A DNA stretch of 64,000 nucleotides, from positions 81,188-145,187 of the forward strand of contig NZ_JAHCMB010000128.1 in assembly GCF_019904155.1 (NCBI RefSeq), written 5' to 3'. The translations under genes were made by a program, and so were the position numbers. Each line of letters begins with the position of its first letter. Positions within the stretch are counted from its first letter, which is position 1. The DNA comes from Paenibacillus sinensis (GTDB lineage Bacteria > Bacillota > Bacilli > Paenibacillales > Paenibacillaceae). The notes under the pieces were generated by a model. The model was not told the origin of the DNA and did not search any database. It saw only the letters and a program-made list of their open reading frames with translations. Positions 17,987-27,851 of this stretch are shown here, piece after piece.

Positions 17987-18033
17987 AAGCAATACAAACC
18001 CTGTTTTTTTTAGAGTTATGCTGATAAAATGCT

Positions 18034-18048
18034 TTTAAACCGCTTACA
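18034..18048 (+). promoter_or_regulatory. cre-like site upstream of the mannanase
   Basis: TTTAAACCGCTTACA matches the cre consensus except for T in place of G at position 3. It lies downstream of the candidate promoter, a position compatible with roadblock repression by CcpA. Confidence 0.45.
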
Positions 18049-18167
18049 TAACAGTACGAGTCTTATTAATGATTGGGGTGATGATAACAAAAAGAAAACA
18101 AATTTGCTGTTTGTTATGAAGGCGGGGAAGGTTTTAGCAATCTGAAATAACAGAGCAGGAGGCATAC

Positions 18168-21100
18168 ATGAAAAAGTTTCGTAAGCTCGTTGTAACATCC
18201 CTGACAGCGGTAATGCTGATGTCAGCCGTTGCACCGGCCATGGCCGAGACGGGGAAGACAGTGACGGCTCAAGCAGCCGCCGTATCTTTCCAGGATTCAA
18301 CCCAGCATTGGGCGGCATCCAGCATTGCCAAGTGGACGGCGAACGGGGTAATCAGCGGATACGGGGACGGCTCGTTCCACCCGAATCAGAGCATTAGCCG
18401 GGCTGAGTTTGTAACCGTACTCAACAAGCTGTTTGGACTGTCTGTCAAGGCAACCGCCAATTTCTCCGATGTTCCGGCCTCGGCCTGGTACAGCGACCAA
18501 CTGGCAATCGCCAAGAACGCCGGATATTATGAAGGCTTCTCCGGCAACCGGGCGCAGGCCACTACGGAGATTACCCGGCAGGATGCGGCTACTCTTCTGG
18601 CCCGAATCTTTGAGCTGAGCGCAAGCTCCTCGCAGACGGCTTCGGTCTCCGCATTCAAGGATTCCGGAAGCATTAGCTCCTATGCCAAGGATGCCGTAGC
18701 AGCTCTATCGGATGCAATCAAGGGATACGAAGACGGAAGCTTCCAGCCAAAGGGTAAGATTACCCGTGCAGAAACACTCACTCTGATCGATCGGATTGTA
18801 AGCGGTTATTTCCCGGCAGCCGGCGAGCAAAGCGGCGGAACAGTAAGCGGCAATGCCGTTATCCCCCATGCCGGAACTGTTCTCAAAAATACCGTAATTA
18901 ACGGCAATCTGTATTTGACGGCAGGCATCGGCAGCGGAGACGCCAAGCTGGACAGCGTGACCGTAAAAGGCAAGACAGTAGTTGCAGGCGGCGGCGAGCA
19001 TACCGTTACCTTCAATAATTCCACACTGAACGAGCTCGACGTTAACCGCAAGGACGGACGTGTCAGAGTGCTGGCTTCCGGAACAACCCGGATCAGTGGG
19101 TTAACCGTCAACAGCAATTCCAAGCTGGAATTGGAAGCAGGCGCCGTTATTGACCAGCTGGTGCTCAACGCTCCTTGTGAAATTGTGATTCCGGCAGGAG
19201 CAAAGATCGGAAGCCTGGTTATTAATGGAAGCGCTGCCGGTTCGATCATTACCGGAAACGGCGATATCGGTACGGTGACAATCAACGCTTCGAGTGTAAG
19301 CATTAACGGAACGGTTCTGTCTAATGGAACTGTAACCGTGGTGGGCGGCCAGATCGTTGCTCCTACGGCGACTGCAACTGCAACTCCGGCATCGGGAGGG
19401 TCCGGAGAAGCAACGCCAGTGCCGACGGCAAGTCCTACGTCCAGCGCTTCTGCTGAACCGACCGCAAGTCCATCGCCAAGTGCTTCAGCTACACCAACCG
19501 TAGCTCCTGATGCGACTGTGAACCTTGCGGACAAGGATGCTTCCGCTGCCACGCGTTCCCTGTTCGTCTATCTGAACGAACTCCGCGGCAAGCATATTCT
19601 GTTCGGTCAACAGCATGCCACAGACGAAGCACTGTCTGCTCCGGTTAATGGTGTCACGTCGGACACATACGCCGCTGTTGGAGATAATCCGGCAGTATAC
19701 GGATGGGATACGCTGAGCCTTGAAGGCTTTGAGAAGCCGGGAGCGCTCACGAACACCCCCGAGCAGAATCGGGATGCATTGATCGCTTCGATGAAGTCGG
19801 CCTATGAGTCCGGCGGAGTGCTGACGCTCAGCGCCCACATGCCGAACTTCGTTACCGGCAAAGATTTTTATGACACAACAGGGAATGTAGTATCCCATAT
19901 TCTTCCTGACGGTGATAAGAATGCCGAATACAACGCATTCCTTGACAAGATTGCTGATTTCGCGCTGAATCTGAAGGACGACAACGGAAATTCGATTCCG
20001 GTTATCTTCCGTCCGTTCCATGAACAGAACGGTAACTGGTTCTGGTGGGGAGCTACCTTTACAACAAGCCAACAGTATCAGGAAATCTACCGTTATACTG
20101 TCGAGTACCTGCGCGACATCAAGGGCGTCCATAACTTCCTCTACGGATTCTCGCCGGGCAGCCCGTTCAACAGCAATGAGGATACCTTCCTGAAAACGTA
20201 TCCGGGCGATGATTATGTTGACCTCTTCGGGTTCGATACGTATTATGACGGAAACAACCAGTCCTGGTTCGATGGAGTAGTGAAGGATGCCAAGCTGATT
20301 TCCCAGCTTGCGGACAAGAAAGGTAAAATCGCTGCATTTACCGAGTTTGGGTACGCCAACGTGAAGCCGACGGGTAATGCCGATCTGAAGTTCTATACGA
20401 AGCTGGTTGACGCGTTGAAGTCAGATCCAGATGCATCACGCATGGCTTACATGCTGACTTGGGCGAACTTCAACTCCAACTCGATTTATGTTCCTTATCG
20501 CAATTCGCCGGAATATGGCGATCATGAGCTGCTTCCGGATTTCACGGACTACTACAATGATGATTACACTTATTTCGACCGCGAATTGAGTGGCGTCTAC
20601 AATAAGAATGTAGCGACAGAGGAAGAGAAGCCATTCCTGCATATCGTTAGTCCGGTAGCCCAGACTACGATTCAGAACAATACTACAACGATCCGTGCGA
20701 GAATTCTGGAGACGCAGCCTGCCAAGGTAGTCTATCTCGTTCAAGGCTCGGATACCGAGCATGAAATGACGCTGGACAGCCAGGGCTTCTATTCGGCGGC
20801 CTGGCAGCCAACGGCAGACTTGAACGGCGAAGCTGTCCAGTTGACGGTGAAAGCTTACGCCGCAGATGGTTCGGTAATACAGCAGACTATTACGGTATAT
20901 TTGAACATTACAGAAATCACGCTCAAGCAGTTCACCTTCGATAACGATATCGCGGGTGTGCAGAGTACGGGTGTCTGGTCACAATCCGGCAACATGACCG
21001 CCTCCTTCGAGCATGCTGTCTTGAACGGCGACGGTAAACTGCAGGCCAATGTAACAGGTCTCGTCTACGGCGACACCTGGCAGGAAGTGAAGATCGGTCT

Positions 21101-22508
21101 TCCGGATATCGCAGACAGCGTTGATCTGAAGAAAGTGAACCGTATTTCCTTCGACGTATGGATTCCTCTGGTCGCTGGAGAGGAGGCTGCGAAATGGGAT
21201 ATTTCAGCAGCAGCAGAAGGAACGGTTTATGTATCGCCGGCTGGTATAAAATTCGAATCCAATTCGGCCAATCTCAGTTCCTTGGAAAAGGTTACTGTAG
21301 GTGATGCAGTGTACGGCAAATATACGGCTACGATAGATCTGAACGACAAGGATGTCACTGATAGCGCAGCCGCTCTGGAACTGTCGCTTGTAGGCAAGAG
21401 CCTAAATTATGAAGGTCCTCTGTACATCGATAACATTCGGTTGATCAATGCTTACATGAGCGCTCCTGCAGACCCGACTCTGGCAGACAACTTTGAGGGT
21501 TACAAAGGCAGCGATGCGCTGCTCGGCAATACGTACACTCCGAAAGGCGATGCCAACTCCGTTACGCTGGATAGTGCGCATGCCAAGAACGGCGATTATG
21601 CATTGAAGCTGGATTACACTTTGGCGGGACAGGGGTATACAGGCATCGTTAAGAGCTTGGGAACAGTCGACTGGTCGAAGACTGGCAAGCTGAATTTCTG
21701 GTTTGTTCCGGACGGCAGCAACAATAAGCTTGTCATTCAAGTTAAAGCAAACGGCGTTTCCTTTGAAGCTTATCCGTCTCTTCAGGGAACTGAAGCAGGC
21801 TGGGTTGAAATTCCGTTCAAGGATTTCACCGTAGCTTCCTGGGAAAGTGCCGCCAACCAAGCCAAAAAGCTCGACACAGTGAACGCGAAGAAGGTTACCG
21901 AGTTCGCGATTTACATCAATCGTCCTGACGGCTCCACCGATACCAGTTCCATGTCGAGCACACTCTACTTCGACGACATTCAGGCTGTAGAGGGTGCGGA
22001 AGGTGATATTCCGACAGGTTCGGAGGATGAAGAGGATACCGGTCTCCCGGCAGGTACTATTTATGGCTTCGAAGCAGCAGGAGACGAAGATAACTGGAAA
22101 GTTAGCAGTTCGACAACTGCCCAGACTCCAGCTGTAACCGATGAATTCTCTTCAGAAGGAACGCATTCGCTCAAGACGACGTTCACACTGGCTGCCGGCA
22201 GCAACTTTGAGTTGAAAAATGAACAATCCCTTGATCTCAGCAACTCCAAGACTTTGAAAGCAAAGGTGAAATTGTCATCGGGTACTGTTAATGTCTATCT
22301 GTACATCAAAACCGGATCAGGATGGACATGGTATAACAATGATGTTACTGTAGTTGATTCCGAGACAGATGGTTTCACAACACTTGCCTTCTCACTTGAG
22401 AACGTTCCTGACTTGAATGATGTTAGAACGATCGGACTCAAGGTTGAAGGCATTTCCGGTACTACAACATCCACGATTTATCTGGACGAAGTGACTAACG
22501 AAAGATAG
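18168..22508 (+). CDS. SLH-anchored multidomain GH26 endo-beta-mannanase
   Basis: A 1446-residue surface enzyme. A signal peptide (cleavage near AMAE) is followed by three SLH repeats (about residues 40-220; AEFVTVLNKLF and AETLTLIDRIV) that bind secondary cell-wall polymer. A beta-helix-like repeat region (about 225-390, with NGNLYL, LDSVTVKGK, GSLVINGS) and a Pro/Thr/Ser/Ala linker come next. The GH26 catalytic domain (about 445-815) has acid/base Glu619 in FRPFHEQNGNWFWW and nucleophile Glu726 in FTEFGYAN. The C-terminus holds about three beta-sandwich modules: an Ig-like segment plus a CBM27-like one, then two resembling CBM11-type modules starting near ADNFEGY and IYGFEAAG. It would cut beta-1,4-mannan at the cell surface. 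GGAGG precedes the ATG. Domain assignments beyond SLH and GH26 are by pattern only. Confidence 0.9.
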   Translation: MKKFRKLVVTSLTAVMLMSAVAPAMAETGKTVTAQAAAVSFQDSTQHWAASSIAKWTANGVISGYGDGSFHPNQSISRAEFVTVLNKLFGLSVKATANFSDVPASAWYSDQLAIAKNAGYYEGFSGNRAQATTEITRQDAATLLARIFELSASSSQTASVSAFKDSGSISSYAKDAVAALSDAIKGYEDGSFQPKGKITRAETLTLIDRIVSGYFPAAGEQSGGTVSGNAVIPHAGTVLKNTVINGNLYLTAGIGSGDAKLDSVTVKGKTVVAGGGEHTVTFNNSTLNELDVNRKDGRVRVLASGTTRISGLTVNSNSKLELEAGAVIDQLVLNAPCEIVIPAGAKIGSLVINGSAAGSIITGNGDIGTVTINASSVSINGTVLSNGTVTVVGGQIVAPTATATATPASGGSGEATPVPTASPTSSASAEPTASPSPSASATPTVAPDATVNLADKDASAATRSLFVYLNELRGKHILFGQQHATDEALSAPVNGVTSDTYAAVGDNPAVYGWDTLSLEGFEKPGALTNTPEQNRDALIASMKSAYESGGVLTLSAHMPNFVTGKDFYDTTGNVVSHILPDGDKNAEYNAFLDKIADFALNLKDDNGNSIPVIFRPFHEQNGNWFWWGATFTTSQQYQEIYRYTVEYLRDIKGVHNFLYGFSPGSPFNSNEDTFLKTYPGDDYVDLFGFDTYYDGNNQSWFDGVVKDAKLISQLADKKGKIAAFTEFGYANVKPTGNADLKFYTKLVDALKSDPDASRMAYMLTWANFNSNSIYVPYRNSPEYGDHELLPDFTDYYNDDYTYFDRELSGVYNKNVATEEEKPFLHIVSPVAQTTIQNNTTTIRARILETQPAKVVYLVQGSDTEHEMTLDSQGFYSAAWQPTADLNGEAVQLTVKAYAADGSVIQQTITVYLNITEITLKQFTFDNDIAGVQSTGVWSQSGNMTASFEHAVLNGDGKLQANVTGLVYGDTWQEVKIGLPDIADSVDLKKVNRISFDVWIPLVAGEEAAKWDISAAAEGTVYVSPAGIKFESNSANLSSLEKVTVGDAVYGKYTATIDLNDKDVTDSAAALELSLVGKSLNYEGPLYIDNIRLINAYMSAPADPTLADNFEGYKGSDALLGNTYTPKGDANSVTLDSAHAKNGDYALKLDYTLAGQGYTGIVKSLGTVDWSKTGKLNFWFVPDGSNNKLVIQVKANGVSFEAYPSLQGTEAGWVEIPFKDFTVASWESAANQAKKLDTVNAKKVTEFAIYINRPDGSTDTSSMSSTLYFDDIQAVEGAEGDIPTGSEDEEDTGLPAGTIYGFEAAGDEDNWKVSSSTTAQTPAVTDEFSSEGTHSLKTTFTLAAGSNFELKNEQSLDLSNSKTLKAKVKLSSGTVNVYLYIKTGSGWTWYNNDVTVVDSETDGFTTLAFSLENVPDLNDVRTIGLKVEGISGTTTSTIYLDEVTNER

Positions 22509-22539
22509 TTGTTAAGATGATCTAAAAGTTTTGCAAAAA

Positions 22540-22575
22540 ACAGAGCTGCCGGATTGCCGGCGGCTCTGTTTTGTT
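22540..22575 (+). terminator. Rho-independent terminator after the mannanase
   Basis: ACAGAGC-GCCGG pairs with CCGGC-GCTCTGT and is followed by TTTTGTT. Confidence 0.85.
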
Positions 22576-22747
22576 CTATAGACTATAGTCCCGGAGGACG
22601 GAAACAACTGCGTTTATTCGTTGCCCGAGCCCAATGGAAGGTACCCTAACAAATTTGTCGCTTGCGCGTTTGTTATGCAGCCAGTAAGATGAACTATAAT
22701 ATATGCAGACGATAACATGTTGACAAAAAAGTATGAGGTGCATCCAT

Positions 22748-23758
22748 TTGGCAGGAAAGGTAACCATTCAGCAAATCGCCGACATGGCGGGCGTATCCAA
22801 ATTTGCCGTGTCACGGGCGCTATCGGGAAAGAGCGGCGTCAGCGAGAAGACCCGGGCGCATATCGTCCGGACGGCAGGCAATCTGGGCTTCTTTAATACA
22901 AACAGAGTCGCACCCCCCTCGGTTCAGGTACCCCAAACCGCCGGCATATCGGGTACGGTAGTAATTCTGTTTCCAAATATCCGTTACCAGAACGTTGAGA
23001 ACAAGTTCTGGGGTGTCGTCTTTGAGGGCATATCCAAACGGCTGGAGCATTCCGGTCTAAATATCGTCACGCTGACCCAGCCTTCGGGCGAGAGCATTAC
23101 CCGGATTCTGAATCCGGAGACGCTGCTCGGCGTAATCGGAGTCGGGACGGTATCGACGCAGGCGCTTCTTCAGATTCGGGATCTGAACGTACCCCTGGTT
23201 CTGATCGATCACATAGACCCTGCGGTTGTATGCGACGGTATATTCGCCGATAATTTCGACATGATGCGCAAGCTGATGCTCAAGCTGATCAGCCGGGACT
23301 ACCAGAAATTCCAGTTCGTCGGAGACCCTTCCTATGCGTATAGCTTCGGCGAGCGCTGGAGAGCGTTCGAAACGGTCCTGGAAGAATATCAGATTCCTCA
23401 TCAACAGATGGAAAAGCTCCTGAAGTCGGGGAAGAATGAATATGATCTGATTATGGACATTCCCCAGGAAGAACTGCCCGATGTCTTCATCTGCGCCAAT
23501 GACAGCATCGCGGTCGAGGTAAGCAAAGCGCTGCGGGAGCGGGGCATTATTATTCCTTCGGAATGTGCGGTGACCGGATTCGACGATACGCCGCTGTCCG
23601 AGGATCATGTGCCCCCGCTTACATCCGTCCACGTTCCCAGAGAGGCGATGGGAGCCAAGGCTGTGGACCGGCTGCTGGAGAGAATACGGAACAAAGAGGA
23701 TTACTTCGAGAAAGTCATGCTGATCGGCGATGTCGTCTTAAGATCCTCTACGCGGTAG
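22748..23758 (+). CDS. LacI-family transcriptional regulator
   Basis: A LacI-type repressor of about 336 residues. The N-terminal headpiece VTIQQIADMAGVSKFAVSRAL carries the helix-turn-helix and hinge, followed by a periplasmic-binding-protein-like effector domain with VFICANDSIAVEVSKALRE and CAVTGFDDTPLSE. The TTG at 22748 is chosen because GAGGTG lies 6 nt upstream; the ATG at 22733 overlaps that site. It directly follows the mannanase gene but has its own space and terminator, so mannan or manno-oligosaccharide control is a plausible but unproven role. A TATAAT at 22695 may be its -10. Confidence 0.88.
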   Translation: MAGKVTIQQIADMAGVSKFAVSRALSGKSGVSEKTRAHIVRTAGNLGFFNTNRVAPPSVQVPQTAGISGTVVILFPNIRYQNVENKFWGVVFEGISKRLEHSGLNIVTLTQPSGESITRILNPETLLGVIGVGTVSTQALLQIRDLNVPLVLIDHIDPAVVCDGIFADNFDMMRKLMLKLISRDYQKFQFVGDPSYAYSFGERWRAFETVLEEYQIPHQQMEKLLKSGKNEYDLIMDIPQEELPDVFICANDSIAVEVSKALRERGIIIPSECAVTGFDDTPLSEDHVPPLTSVHVPREAMGAKAVDRLLERIRNKEDYFEKVMLIGDVVLRSSTR

Positions 23759-23921
23759 ATCGGCGGGAGAGCAGACCGTTCTTCATCGTGCCAGCGGATG
23801 AGGTTGGCGCAGTTTTTCAACCTTTGAATAGCCGCTTGGAATAGTTCGATCTGCAAATACAGCCGTATAAACAAATCGTACAAACAGCATTGCCAGAGCG
23901 GCGATGTTCATCGGATAGGCC

Positions 23922-23963
23922 AAAGGGCTGCATTCCCATTTCGGGGATGCGGCCCTTTTTTTT
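23922..23963 (+). terminator. Strong rho-independent terminator after the LacI gene
   Basis: AAAGGGCTGCATTCCC pairs almost fully with GGGGATGCGGCCCTTT and runs into a long T-tract. The rest of 23759-24071 shows no gene. Confidence 0.9.
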
Positions 23964-24071
23964 CGAAAATCCAGGGTGTATGAGGTTCTCGCGTTAAAAA
24001 TTCCGGTTCATCAAAGAGAGCGTTAAGGGACATAGTAAATAACGGAAAAAGTCTGGCTTGGGAGGCAAGCG

Positions 24072-26237
24072 ATGTCGAAAATCATACAAATCTATGCAGG
24101 CGATTGGAGGCGGGTCTTCAAGGCGCCGATGGCTGCTCTGCTTATTGCCGCGCTGATTGTGCTCCCTTCCGTCTATGACTGGGTTAATGTGGCCGCTGTA
24201 TGGGACCCGTACACCAACACGTCCGGAATCCCGATTGCCGTCGCCAGCCTTGACAAGGGAGCCACTGCCAGAGATATGAGCTTCAATATCGGAGACGAGG
24301 TAATCGAAAGTCTTCGCAACAACACCAGTCTCGGATGGCGTTTCGTAAGTGCGCAAGAAGCGGCTGAAGGGGTTCGTAACGGACGCTATTATGCTTCCAT
24401 CGTCATTCCGGCGAACTTCTCTGCGAGATTGGCGGGGATGCTGGAAGGGCGGTATATCAAGCCGGAATTGATCTATACGGTGAATGAAAAAATCAACGCG
24501 ATCGCGCCCAAGATTACCGCAAAGGGTGCTTCCTCCGTCACCTCGCAGATTGACCGGAATTTCACGGAAACCGTGAGCGGGACCATCCTGTCAGTGCTGA
24601 AGAGGGCCGGCAAGGAATTCCAGTCCGAGCTTCCGGTGATCCGGAGGGTGGAGCAGGGGCTATTCACGCTTGAAGGGCGGCTGCCAGAAATTGAGAAGGC
24701 CGGGAAGATGATCATTAAGCTGGAATCCAAGCTTCCGGAGATGAAGCGGATTGCGGAAGCCGCCGCCGGACTGAAGGACAAGCTCCCGGACGCGGAGCGG
24801 GCGGCGTCAGAGCTTCTCCGGCTGGAGGAACGCTGGCCGACTCTGGAGGGAATAGCCGGGGAATTGCCGTCGCTGCAGGACAGGCTTACGCAGATCGGGC
24901 AGGCGTCGGAGCTTGTCACAGAGCTTGACCGGCATTTTGCGAAGGTCTCCGTGGATCTGGACGAGGCGGAGAAGGTGCTTGCAGCAACCGCCGCCGGAAT
25001 TGCCGAGGCGCAGAAGAAACTGCCGGAAGCGGAGACCTCCGGAACGGCGGAAGCCGCTGAGGGACAAGGCTCCCCGCAGCAAATGAGTCTGAGCGAAGGA
25101 GCGCAGGATAATGCGGCGGCGCTCGACGTACTTGACCGGGCATCGTCATCAACGGAAGCCGGTCTCGCCGGACTGAAAGAGCTGCGTCCCCGGGTTCAAG
25201 CCGTAGAGGCCGTCATTCATGATGCGGCTGAACGCATTGCGCTTCAGAAATCGGAGCTCGAACCGCTTCTAACGGAAGCTCTGCCTGCGATCCGTGAGGG
25301 ACTTCCCGCCGCCGGTGAGAAAATCCGCGCCGCAGCGGAATTTGCAAGCAAAGAGCTTCCCGCCGTCAAGGAGTGGCCTGGCGTAATCGCTTCTATCCTT
25401 CCAAAGGCGGAGCAGGGTATCCGCAGGGCTGCCGATATATCCCGCAACGACCTGCCCGGCCTGGAGAATGCTGTCCGTCGCGCGGCATCCACAGTGCGCC
25501 AAATCAAGGGGGAAGTGAATCTGGATGAAATTGCACAGCTGCTTGGCGGCGACATCCGGACCCAGAGCGATTTTCTGGCTGATCCCGTGGAACTGAAGGA
25601 AGAGAATTTGTTCCCGATTCCGAATTACGGCTCCGCTATGACTCCGTTCTATCTCGTGCTGTCGCTGTGGGTTGGTGGGACGCTGATGGTCGCTTTGCTC
25701 AAGACCGGCGTTTCCGACCGGGGGAAGGCATATAAGCCGTATCAGATTTTCCTTGGCAGGCTGCTCACCTTTCTGAGCGTCGGCCTCCTGCAGGCCTTGA
25801 CTGCGTCTTTGGGCAATCTGTTTATTCTGCACGGCTATGCCGCCGACAAGCTATGGTTTGTTCTGTTCGCCATGCTCGTCAGCCTTGTATTCGTAACGAT
25901 TGTCTATGCGCTGGTATCCGTGTTCGGCAATATCGGCAAGGGGATCGCGATTGTCTTCATGGTGCTGCAGTTCTCCAGCTCGGGAGGAACCTTCCCTGTC
26001 AGCACGGCAGGACCCTTCTTCCAGATGCTGCACCCGTTCATGCCGTTCACATATGCCGTCGGACTTATGCGGGAAGCAGTCGGGGGAATTCAACCTGATG
26101 CAGCGGTCACGGATGCGCTTCGCCTGGCAGCTTTTGCCCCTGCGGCCCTGGTGCTCGGTCTGCTGCTCAAGAAACCGCTGGAGCGCTATATCCGGGCGGC
26201 AGCGGAGAAGGCGGAAGCGTCGGAGCTGATCTCCTGA
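24072..26237 (+). CDS. YhgE/Pip-type membrane protein with ABC-2-like C-terminus
   Basis: A 721-residue membrane protein. A first membrane segment (about residues 18-38) in the RVFKAPMAALLIA context leads to a long extracytoplasmic part, starting with the conserved WDPYTNTSGIPIAVASLDKG. The extracytoplasmic part then becomes helical and coiled-coil-like (about 180-460), with recurring LPE/LPD units roughly every 18-21 residues. Five or so C-terminal membrane segments (about 520-705) resemble ABC-2 permeases (FSSSGGTFPVSTAGPFFQMLHPFMPFTY split across the region). The family includes YhgE, phage-infection protein Pip and the type VII secretion protein EsaA; actual roles are poorly known. GGGAGGCAAG precedes the ATG. 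It sits alone between a terminator and the ger operon. Confidence 0.85.
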   Translation: MSKIIQIYAGDWRRVFKAPMAALLIAALIVLPSVYDWVNVAAVWDPYTNTSGIPIAVASLDKGATARDMSFNIGDEVIESLRNNTSLGWRFVSAQEAAEGVRNGRYYASIVIPANFSARLAGMLEGRYIKPELIYTVNEKINAIAPKITAKGASSVTSQIDRNFTETVSGTILSVLKRAGKEFQSELPVIRRVEQGLFTLEGRLPEIEKAGKMIIKLESKLPEMKRIAEAAAGLKDKLPDAERAASELLRLEERWPTLEGIAGELPSLQDRLTQIGQASELVTELDRHFAKVSVDLDEAEKVLAATAAGIAEAQKKLPEAETSGTAEAAEGQGSPQQMSLSEGAQDNAAALDVLDRASSSTEAGLAGLKELRPRVQAVEAVIHDAAERIALQKSELEPLLTEALPAIREGLPAAGEKIRAAAEFASKELPAVKEWPGVIASILPKAEQGIRRAADISRNDLPGLENAVRRAASTVRQIKGEVNLDEIAQLLGGDIRTQSDFLADPVELKEENLFPIPNYGSAMTPFYLVLSLWVGGTLMVALLKTGVSDRGKAYKPYQIFLGRLLTFLSVGLLQALTASLGNLFILHGYAADKLWFVLFAMLVSLVFVTIVYALVSVFGNIGKGIAIVFMVLQFSSSGGTFPVSTAGPFFQMLHPFMPFTYAVGLMREAVGGIQPDAAVTDALRLAAFAPAALVLGLLLKKPLERYIRAAAEKAEASELIS

Positions 26238-26251
26238 CCGGAAGCTGTGGC

Positions 26252-26281
26252 TGAATATTTTACCAGAAGTGGAGCATATTA
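26252..26281 (+). promoter_or_regulatory. SigG-type forespore promoter of the ger operon
   Basis: TGAATA (26252-26257), a 17-nt spacer and CATATTA (26275-26281) match the SigG consensus (TGHATR, then CATWHTA) at all positions. It lies 40 nt upstream of the first ger gene, as expected for germinant receptors, which are made in the forespore. Confidence 0.75.
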
Positions 26282-26321
26282 ACGGAATCCATTATGTTCG
26301 CATTAATTGAGGTGAGCGACC

Positions 26322-27851
26322 GTGAACGGAGATCGTCCACAACCCGGGGACCGGCTTGAGGCCGGACTCGAAGCCAAGATATCCATGATTCGCAGTTCCC
26401 TGGGGAACAGCGCCGACCTGACGGTGAAGACGCTGACGATATTGGGCAGCCAGCGTGCTGCCGTGGTATATCTGCAAGGCATGATTGATACCCAATTGCT
26501 TCAGATGATTCTCTCCGTGCTTCTTGCGCCCGTCCGGAACGGATTTCAGAGAGAAGAGAAGGATAGCCCGGATTGCCCCGCCTGGGATTGGATTACGTAT
26601 CTGTCCGAGGAAGTGCTGGTTGCGGCGAACTGCCAGCTCCTTGAAGATTCGAAGGGACTGTTCGCCTGTCTGATGGGAGGACGAAGCATTCTCCTGGTGG
26701 AAGGAGAGCGCCGGGCCATTGCCATGGAGACGGGCGGAGGGGAAGAACGGGCGATAACGGAACCTACGTCGCAGGCGGTGGTCAGAGGTCCGATGGAGGG
26801 CTTCACGGAGAACATCAGAACCAATCTCTCCCTGGTTCGGAAGCGAATCAGGAATACCGATCTATGGACCGAGTTCTATCATCTCGGAACCGAGACGCAG
26901 ACGCTGGTGACCGTGATGTATATGAACAACCTTGTAAGGCCGGAGGTGTTGGACGAACTGCGCAAACGTCTGAACGCAATCAACATCGACGGAGTGCTGG
27001 AGAGTGGATATGTCGAAGAATTTATACAGGAAACGTCTTTTACCCCCTTTCCCACCGTGTTTAATACAGACCGTCCCGATGCCGCCTCGGCGGCTCTGCT
27101 GGAGGGTAGAGTCGTGATCCTGGTGGACGGCACGCCCTTCGTGCTGATCGTTCCCGCGCTCTTCGTGCAATTCTTCCAATCGGCTGAGGATTATTACCAG
27201 CGTTCGGATATCAGTACACTGATCCGGATCGTCCGAATAGCCTCGCTGTTTATTTCCATGCTGATTCCCGCATTGTACATTTCATTCACCACCTTTCACC
27301 AGGAGATGCTGCCAACGCCGATGCTGATATCGCTTGCGGCGCAGAGAGAAAGCGTGCCCTTCCCGGCTTTTGTCGAAGCGCTTCTGATGGAAATGATCTA
27401 TGAAGTGCTGCGTGAAGCGGGAATCCGGATGCCCCGTACCGTCGGCCAGGCGGTATCTATTGTAGGGACGCTGGTCATTGGACAGGCTGCGGTCGACGCG
27501 GGCATCGTATCCGCCGCCATGGTTATCATTGTGTCCATAACGGCAATCTCCTCCTTCGTTATCCCCTCGGTCAGCATGTCCATAGCCGTCCGGATCGTTC
27601 GATTCGGCATGATGCTGATGGCCGGAGCCTTCGGACTGGTGGGGATTTTCACAGCTATAGTGCTGCTGATGCTGCATCTCACAAGTCTGCGCTCGATGGG
27701 CGTCTCGTACATGTCTCCGCTTTCTCCTTCGCCGGAGGGAGAATGGAAGGATACCATTTTGCGGGCTCCCTGGCCTTTGATGCGCAAGCGGCCCTCCACT
27801 GCCAGACACGGAAAACGTAACCGACAGGCTGCCAAGGGGCGCAACTCATGA
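26322..27851 (+). CDS. Spore germinant receptor A subunit (GerA family)
   Basis: A 509-residue GerAA/GerKA-type protein. The N-terminal soluble part carries QRAAVVYLQGMID and ELRKRLNAINIDGVLESGYVEE. Four or five membrane segments follow from about residue 300, with ALYISFTTFHQEMLPT and IRMPRTVGQAVSIVG family motifs, then a basic C-tail. It starts at GTG 26322 behind GAGGTGAGC. With the C and B subunits it forms a receptor in the spore inner membrane that responds to nutrients and starts germination. Confidence 0.93.
   Translation: MNGDRPQPGDRLEAGLEAKISMIRSSLGNSADLTVKTLTILGSQRAAVVYLQGMIDTQLLQMILSVLLAPVRNGFQREEKDSPDCPAWDWITYLSEEVLVAANCQLLEDSKGLFACLMGGRSILLVEGERRAIAMETGGGEERAITEPTSQAVVRGPMEGFTENIRTNLSLVRKRIRNTDLWTEFYHLGTETQTLVTVMYMNNLVRPEVLDELRKRLNAINIDGVLESGYVEEFIQETSFTPFPTVFNTDRPDAASAALLEGRVVILVDGTPFVLIVPALFVQFFQSAEDYYQRSDISTLIRIVRIASLFISMLIPALYISFTTFHQEMLPTPMLISLAAQRESVPFPAFVEALLMEMIYEVLREAGIRMPRTVGQAVSIVGTLVIGQAAVDAGIVSAAMVIIVSITAISSFVIPSVSMSIAVRIVRFGMMLMAGAFGLVGIFTAIVLLMLHLTSLRSMGVSYMSPLSPSPEGEWKDTILRAPWPLMRKRPSTARHGKRNRQAAKGRNS

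Noticed and set aside
23701..23883. Minus-strand 60-codon frame after the LacI gene
   Set aside because: It overlaps the LacI C-terminus, has no ribosome-binding site, and resembles no known protein.
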